DNA from: Acetobacterium woodii DSM 1030
GTDB taxonomy: Bacteria > Bacillota > Clostridia > Eubacteriales > Eubacteriaceae
Assembly: GCF_000247605.1 (NCBI RefSeq)
Contig: NC_016894.1
Location: 1,240,001 to 1,304,000, forward strand
DNA length: 64,000 nt
Reading direction: 5' to 3'
Shown here: one piece after another, positions 60,146 through 64,000 of the stretch
Layout: every line of letters begins with the position of its first letter
Numbering within the stretch: position 1 is the stretch's first letter
Notes under the pieces: model-generated
The model's database searches: none
What the model saw: only the letters and a program-made list of their open reading frames with translations
Told to the model about the DNA's origin: nothing
Translations under genes and position numbers: made by a program

Positions 60146-61086
60146 GCGGACAATCGTTGCTAATCTTCATGATGCTGGTCGTCGGCGGTTTTCTGATGTT
60201 GGATCTTTCACCGCGATCGATAACCGAGATCGTGATGGAGTGGATGGCTTATGATAAAAAAGACATTCGCTCCGTTATTAAGCGGGCGACTCATGATCAG
60301 AAAAAACGGCGCAACCCCTTTTTTCTGATTAAGCGAACGATGTTGGAGGCCCGCTCGGTGCTTAAGATCAGTGGACGGGAAGCACTGTTTACCACCCTGA
60401 TTCTGATTTCACTGGCGCTTTTTGGTGGTGGTTTTATCTTTGGCTTGTTAGTCAATAATATTCCATTGTCATTGACCTTAAGTATAGGCTTTGGGTTATT
60501 GCCATTCTGGTACGTCAAAGCCACCGAGATTGAGTTTCTAAATGAATTAAACGATGAAATGGAATCGGCATTATCGGGGATCTCAACGGCATATAAACGA
60601 ACCGGAAATTTTAAAAAAGCGGTCGAAGATAATCTTTACAATTTCAATCCCCCGATTAGTCAGATTTTTGAGGAATTCTTATTTGAAACCAAATATGTAT
60701 CGCCGGATATTGAGCGGGCACTCGAACATATGAGTGACAAACTCGACAATACGATTTTTAAAGAATGGTGCGAGATGGTTATTGCCTGTCAGAATAATCC
60801 CAAACTGATTCCGCTGCTTAGTGGGATTGTTGATAAATTGGCCGATGTTAAACAGTCTACCAGTAACCTGGGGGTGCAGCTTTCTTCACCACTGCACGCT
60901 AACTTATTATTAGGAATAATTGCGATTGGGATGTACCCGCTTTTTTATTTCGTTAATCGGACCTGGTTTAATGCGCTGGTGGCGACTGATATTGGTAAAG
61001 TCATTACGGCCCTCACGTGGGCAACCATTTTCTTTGTGCTCAATAAGTCGATGAAACAGAAAAAGCCGATTGAGTACGACGTGTAA
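60142..61086 (+). CDS. TadB-like inner membrane protein
   Basis: 314 residues: T2SSF-domain platform protein with membrane segments near residues 5-20, 90-130, 250-270 and 285-305. LLEARSVLKI and the SALSGISTAYKRTGNFKKAVE repeat-type helix follow the TadB pattern. Its start overlaps the tadA stop by 4 bases (ATGA). Confidence 0.85.
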   Translation: MSGQSLLIFMMLVVGGFLMLDLSPRSITEIVMEWMAYDKKDIRSVIKRATHDQKKRRNPFFLIKRTMLEARSVLKISGREALFTTLILISLALFGGGFIFGLLVNNIPLSLTLSIGFGLLPFWYVKATEIEFLNELNDEMESALSGISTAYKRTGNFKKAVEDNLYNFNPPISQIFEEFLFETKYVSPDIERALEHMSDKLDNTIFKEWCEMVIACQNNPKLIPLLSGIVDKLADVKQSTSNLGVQLSSPLHANLLLGIIAIGMYPLFYFVNRTWFNALVATDIGKVITALTWATIFFVLNKSMKQKKPIEYDV

Positions 61087-61096
61087 GGAGGAAAAA

Positions 61097-61972
61097 ATGA
61101 CTGCAATTATGAGTGTTTTTGCTTCGATGATCTTTGGCATGGGCTTATTTAAACTCTTGTGTGGCGTCTTTGAATTGCCGACCAAGAAAGAATATCAGAT
61201 GATTATAGCGGTTGGAAAACGCAAGAAAGAAAAAATATCAGTCCTTGATAACCTGGTATTCTGGTTATCGCATTTTGTCGTGCGTTTTATTTCAATCAGG
61301 CCGTATCAACGAAAAAGGTTAGTCAATACCCTTAAATCGCTGGGTATCCGCGATACCCCGGAAATGATTTATGCCAAAGCTTTTGTACGGGGAATGGTTT
61401 ATATCGCCATTGGGTTTGTTCTGGCGGTGATATCACCTTTGGTCACGGCACTGTTTATTTTAGTCGGGGTGTATATCATTTTAAGAGATATTCAAATGAC
61501 GGATAAGCTGATGATTGAAAAACGGGCCCAAATCGAAAAAGAACTGCCACGCTTTGCCGGACGGCTGGAGCAGGAATTAAAATATCGTACCGATGTCGTT
61601 AAAATTCTGGAGGATTATCGACGATCGTCCAAAGGTGCACTTGGGGAAGAACTGGAAATAACCATTTCGGATATGCGTTCCAGTAATTATGAAAATGCCT
61701 TATCACGAATGGAGACCCGGATTGGCATTTCAGATCTTTCCGAGGTATTGCGGGGACTGAGTGCGGTTCTTCGGGGCGATGAAAATGTCGATCATTTTCG
61801 TTCATTGACGGAACAGTTTCGTAACAAAGAAAAAAATCGCTTAAATCGGGAAGTTGAAAAACGGATCGAACGAACGATGCGTTATTCTTATCTGATCGTG
61901 ATTGTATTTTTGGCCGAGGTGATGTATCCGCTCTTTTACGATATTCTCAGTACCTTGCCGCAAATTTTCTAA
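61097..61972 (+). CDS. TadC-like inner membrane protein
   Basis: 291 residues from ATG 61097, with AAGGAGG 6 bases upstream. Similar topology to TadB: membrane segments at about 3-20, 110-150 and 265-285 and the T2SSF domain (PRFAGRLEQELKYRTDVVKILEDYRR). It partners TadB in the platform. GTPase or ATPase motifs are absent, as expected. Confidence 0.82.
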   Translation: MTAIMSVFASMIFGMGLFKLLCGVFELPTKKEYQMIIAVGKRKKEKISVLDNLVFWLSHFVVRFISIRPYQRKRLVNTLKSLGIRDTPEMIYAKAFVRGMVYIAIGFVLAVISPLVTALFILVGVYIILRDIQMTDKLMIEKRAQIEKELPRFAGRLEQELKYRTDVVKILEDYRRSSKGALGEELEITISDMRSSNYENALSRMETRIGISDLSEVLRGLSAVLRGDENVDHFRSLTEQFRNKEKNRLNREVEKRIERTMRYSYLIVIVFLAEVMYPLFYDILSTLPQIF

Positions 61973-61983
61973 AGGAGGTTTAT

Positions 61984-62391
61984 ATGAAACGGGATCGAGG
62001 CGTATTTACGACTCAATTTGCAATTTATTTTATGATTGCAATATTTATTTTTTCAATGATTTTTGGAATACTGCCGGTTTTTACCCAGCATATGAAGCTG
62101 AATCGGCTGGCTGCCGAGGTAGTCAGAGAAGCCGAGCTAACCGGAGCGACGGGCGAATCGGTGATGGATCGCTACGAAGAGACTGCCAAACGACTGGGAC
62201 TCACTCCGAAGGAAATTAGTTTTAGTGGAACGAAATATATCGAGGGAACCAAGAACGTCCAGATCAATGATGATATTTGTGTCACGATTACTCAGGACTA
62301 TAAATGGTTTAGTACGTTTTTAGGTGGTGAAGGAATTGACTCGCAGATAACCGTCCGGGCGCTGGGAAGAAGCGGGGTGTATCACAAGTGA
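61984..62391 (+). CDS. TadE-like pseudopilin (DUF4320-like)
   Basis: 135 residues. A short start (MKRDRG) is followed by a long hydrophobic segment (AIYFMIAIFIFSMIFGILPVF); the -1 Gly6 is present but +5 is Gln rather than Glu. The exterior part is beta-rich. It fits the DUF4320/TadE type found with clostridial transfer clusters. It overlaps the next gene by 4 bases. Confidence 0.7.
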   Translation: MKRDRGVFTTQFAIYFMIAIFIFSMIFGILPVFTQHMKLNRLAAEVVREAELTGATGESVMDRYEETAKRLGLTPKEISFSGTKYIEGTKNVQINDDICVTITQDYKWFSTFLGGEGIDSQITVRALGRSGVYHK

Positions 62392-62930
62392 AAAAGAAAA
62401 CTGATCCCGGTATATCAAGCACGTTGGCGGTCGTTCTGATTTTATCGCTGATGATTATTTTTGCCGGGGTGTATGAATATCTACGGATGGTTGCGATCGT
62501 TGAGCAGGTTGATCAGGCTGTCGAATTGTCGGTTCAGGGGGTCGCCAGTGAAAACTGGGAAAACATCTATCAGGGTGTCCGGGAAGGTTATGCCGGAACC
62601 TACAGCAAAGGGAAGTTGACCGATGAATGGGAAGAAGTAATGAATAAAGAGCAGATTCTAAAGCAATTAAAATCAATGATCGATTTTCAGACCGAAAGCG
62701 GTACCTGGGTAAAACGCGATGAACAAGGGAATGTGATGTTTACATTAAAACCAGAGGAAACGACGGTCAAAATTATAAACACCAGTCTTTCGGCCGATGA
62801 AGGGGAGGCACTGCTGGTTGAAACCACCAATACCATCTCGATACCCTGGGTGTTTCTTGATAGTATCAATAATGTGTCACCAGTTGTGGTCAAACAAAAA
62901 ACGGTATGTGGTTATACCCCACGATTTTAG
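62388..62930 (+). CDS. Pilus-linked membrane protein (TadF-like position)
   Basis: 180 residues: short cytoplasmic start, one membrane segment (about 13-32) and an extracytoplasmic domain. GTG start overlapping the previous stop. It lies where TadE/TadF-type minor pseudopilins sit and ends the Tad cluster, but no motif proves the family. Confidence 0.6.
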   Translation: MKKKTDPGISSTLAVVLILSLMIIFAGVYEYLRMVAIVEQVDQAVELSVQGVASENWENIYQGVREGYAGTYSKGKLTDEWEEVMNKEQILKQLKSMIDFQTESGTWVKRDEQGNVMFTLKPEETTVKIINTSLSADEGEALLVETTNTISIPWVFLDSINNVSPVVVKQKTVCGYTPRF

Positions 62931-62988
62931 TGATTAAAAAATTTGACGGTATCCATCGATATACATATAATGGAGGTAGATTAAATAC

Positions 62989-63018
62989 ATGGAAAAATTA
63001 GACGGGAGTATCCGATGA
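62989..63018 (+). CDS. Nine-residue leader ORF coupled to the Fic gene
   Basis: ATG at 62989, preceded by TGGAGG about 10 bases upstream, opens MEKLDGSIR and stops at TGA 63016-63018, overlapping the Fic ATG (ATGA). It may tie Fic translation to the upstream initiation. It could equally be an accident. Confidence 0.35.
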   Translation: MEKLDGSIR

Positions 63019-63707
63019 AAGATCGCTATCACTTAACGCAAAAGGAAAATATTTTTCTGGCTAAAAAACGCCTGGTTCAAAACATCTATACTGGGGCAAA
63101 ACTGGAAGGTTCGATGATTACCTTTCCCGAAACACAAACGATTCTCGATGGCGTCAATGTAGCTAATGTAACCCTTGATGATATTCAAACGATCTTAAAC
63201 CTTCGTGATGGTTGGCGTTATCTGTTAGCCCATGTGGAAGATCCGCTTGATTTGGCTTATTTGTGTAAGATTAACGAATATATCGCCCGTAACGAAAGTT
63301 TAGAATGGGGCGTCTTGCGTTATGGTCAGGTGGGTATCTCCGGAACCGATTATCGGCCACCGATTCCTAAAGCCGATCAGGTGGTTGCGACCTTGGATAA
63401 AATTACCAGGACAACCCAATCCCCAACCGAGCAGGCCCTCGACTATTTTCTTTATGGAACCCGGTCGCAGCTTTTTTGGGATGGCAATAAGCGAACCAGC
63501 TTATTGATTGCCAATAAAATTTTGATTGCCAACGGAGCCGGAATTTTGTTGATTCCGGATTCACAGCTTAATCTTTTTAATCAGGTATTGGTTGATTATT
63601 ATAATAGTGGTCAAGGCGAGGATTTAAAAACCTTTTTATATGAACAGTGCCTTGAGGGCATCGAAAAAGAACATGTCATTGAGGATGATTTAGAACCGGA
63701 AATTTAA
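63015..63707 (+). CDS. Fic-domain protein lacking the catalytic His
   Basis: 230 residues. The Fic core reads SQLFWDGNKRTS (about residues 149-160): the D-G-N-x-R part is intact but the usual catalytic His of HPFxDGNxR is Gln. An N-terminal inhibitory-type motif is not obvious. Fic proteins move AMP or other groups onto target proteins; this variant may be inactive in AMP transfer or use another chemistry. It may be a toxin-like or maintenance gene of the element. Confidence 0.75.
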   Translation: MKDRYHLTQKENIFLAKKRLVQNIYTGAKLEGSMITFPETQTILDGVNVANVTLDDIQTILNLRDGWRYLLAHVEDPLDLAYLCKINEYIARNESLEWGVLRYGQVGISGTDYRPPIPKADQVVATLDKITRTTQSPTEQALDYFLYGTRSQLFWDGNKRTSLLIANKILIANGAGILLIPDSQLNLFNQVLVDYYNSGQGEDLKTFLYEQCLEGIEKEHVIEDDLEPEI

Positions 63708-63749
63708 AGGTAAAAACATAAAAAAAGTAATTAAAAACAAAAATAATGC

Positions 63750-63778
63750 TTGACAATATGTCAAATGTACTGTATTCT
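63750..63778 (+). promoter_or_regulatory. Promoter of the last gene, with a palindrome over the -35
   Basis: TTGACA (63750-63755), 17 bases, TATTCT (63773-63778). The -35 is part of the palindrome TTGACA-ATA-TGTCAA (63750-63764), a possible operator. Confidence 0.68.
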
Positions 63779-63814
63779 GATATAATTTTTAAAAGTAATT
63801 GGGAGGAAAAAACG

Positions 63815-64000
63815 ATGAAGGAAAAATTAATGGCAATGAGTAATTGGTTTGTGAAAACAACCGTAAAACAGAAAATTACCCTTGGTGTTTGTACGGTAGC
63901 GGTGTTCTCGATGGTGGGACTGGGCATTTATCAACTGATCCCCAATCAAAGCGACGGCTTGAACCTGGATGGCACAAATAAAACCAACGTCACCGTTAAT
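63815..64000 (+). CDS. Membrane-anchored protein, cut by the right edge
   Basis: First 62 residues of a gene that continues beyond the window. A Lys-rich start and one membrane segment (ITLGVCTVAVFSMVGLGIY) are followed by an exterior Asn/Thr-rich part. It could be an exported or pilus-linked protein. GGGAGG is 8 bases upstream. Confidence 0.7.
   Translation, partial: MKEKLMAMSNWFVKTTVKQKITLGVCTVAVFSMVGLGIYQLIPNQSDGLNLDGTNKTNVTVN

Noticed and set aside
1-64000. CRISPR array
   Set aside because: No regularly spaced direct repeats with unique spacers were seen; the only tandem repeats are the three 12-bp units at 32628-32663.

Overview
The window comes from the chromosome of a low-GC anaerobic acetogen, most likely an Acetobacterium (Eubacteriaceae). 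The first 7.8 kb holds the Wood-Ljungdahl carbonyl-branch genes acsD(partial)-acsC-acsE-acsA-cooC-acsB. The rest of the left half is ordinary Firmicutes housekeeping gene content. The species call is inference; the pathway call is from sequence.

Layout. 1-7823: CO dehydrogenase/acetyl-CoA synthase cluster ending in a strong terminator, with a predicted small antisense RNA between acsE and acsA. 7824-9740: a probable nickel-handling group: a very His-rich CooJ-like protein, a CooT-like protein, a DUF3842 protein, and a small protein that repeats the C-terminal domain of the His-rich one. 9740-11800: VanY-like carboxypeptidase, tRNA-Arg, small membrane protein, acetyltransferase. 11860-15540: rpmG-secE-nusG-rplK-rplA and, after an L10 leader, rplJ-rplL. 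15574-17623: proS and a protein like the MetH reactivation domain. 17657-20600 (minus strand): folate operon folE-HD-folP-folBK under a tetrahydrofolate riboswitch. 21057-32354: acyltransferase-like protein plus zinc-ribbon membrane protein, CoA-transferase pair, metallopeptidase, thyX, luxS, recU, pseudouridine synthase, fba, a FolT-type folate transporter with a second tetrahydrofolate riboswitch, and a rubredoxin-like protein.

From tRNA-Thr (32411-32486) to the right edge the window is one integrated mobile element whose right end is not in view. It carries a tyrosine integrase beside the tRNA with three tandem 12-bp repeats, a phage-like repressor/Cro switch with nested operators, ribbon-helix-helix regulators, a noncoding stretch containing a tRNA-like fold (37698-38130), a frameshifted RepA_N replication gene with iteron-like repeats, parA-parB, a MobA/VirD2-type relaxase and possible oriT hairpins. 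Further right are a truncated transposase, an XRE-MobC fusion, SSB, a toprim protein and a VirD4-type coupling protein. A nearly complete Tad/Flp pilus set follows (prepilin, prepilin peptidase, CpaB, TadZ, TadA, TadB, TadC, TadE-like), intermixed with VirB6-like and PrgI/VirB3-like proteins, then a Fic protein. No VirB4 ATPase is visible.

How the parts work together. AcsE, AcsC/AcsD, AcsA and AcsB make acetyl-CoA from methyl-tetrahydrofolate, CO2/CO and CoA. CooC and the CooJ/CooT-like proteins probably supply nickel to the metal clusters of AcsA and AcsB. The folate operon, FolT and ThyX concern the same C1 carrier. The mobile element combines a replicon, partition, mobilisation genes and a Tad-like machine with a coupling ATPase. 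The most interesting leads are the hybrid Tad/type IV transfer locus, the tRNA-like noncoding region, the acsE-acsA antisense RNA, the folT hairpin spanning the start codon, and the nickel group with its ribosome-site-sequestering leader.
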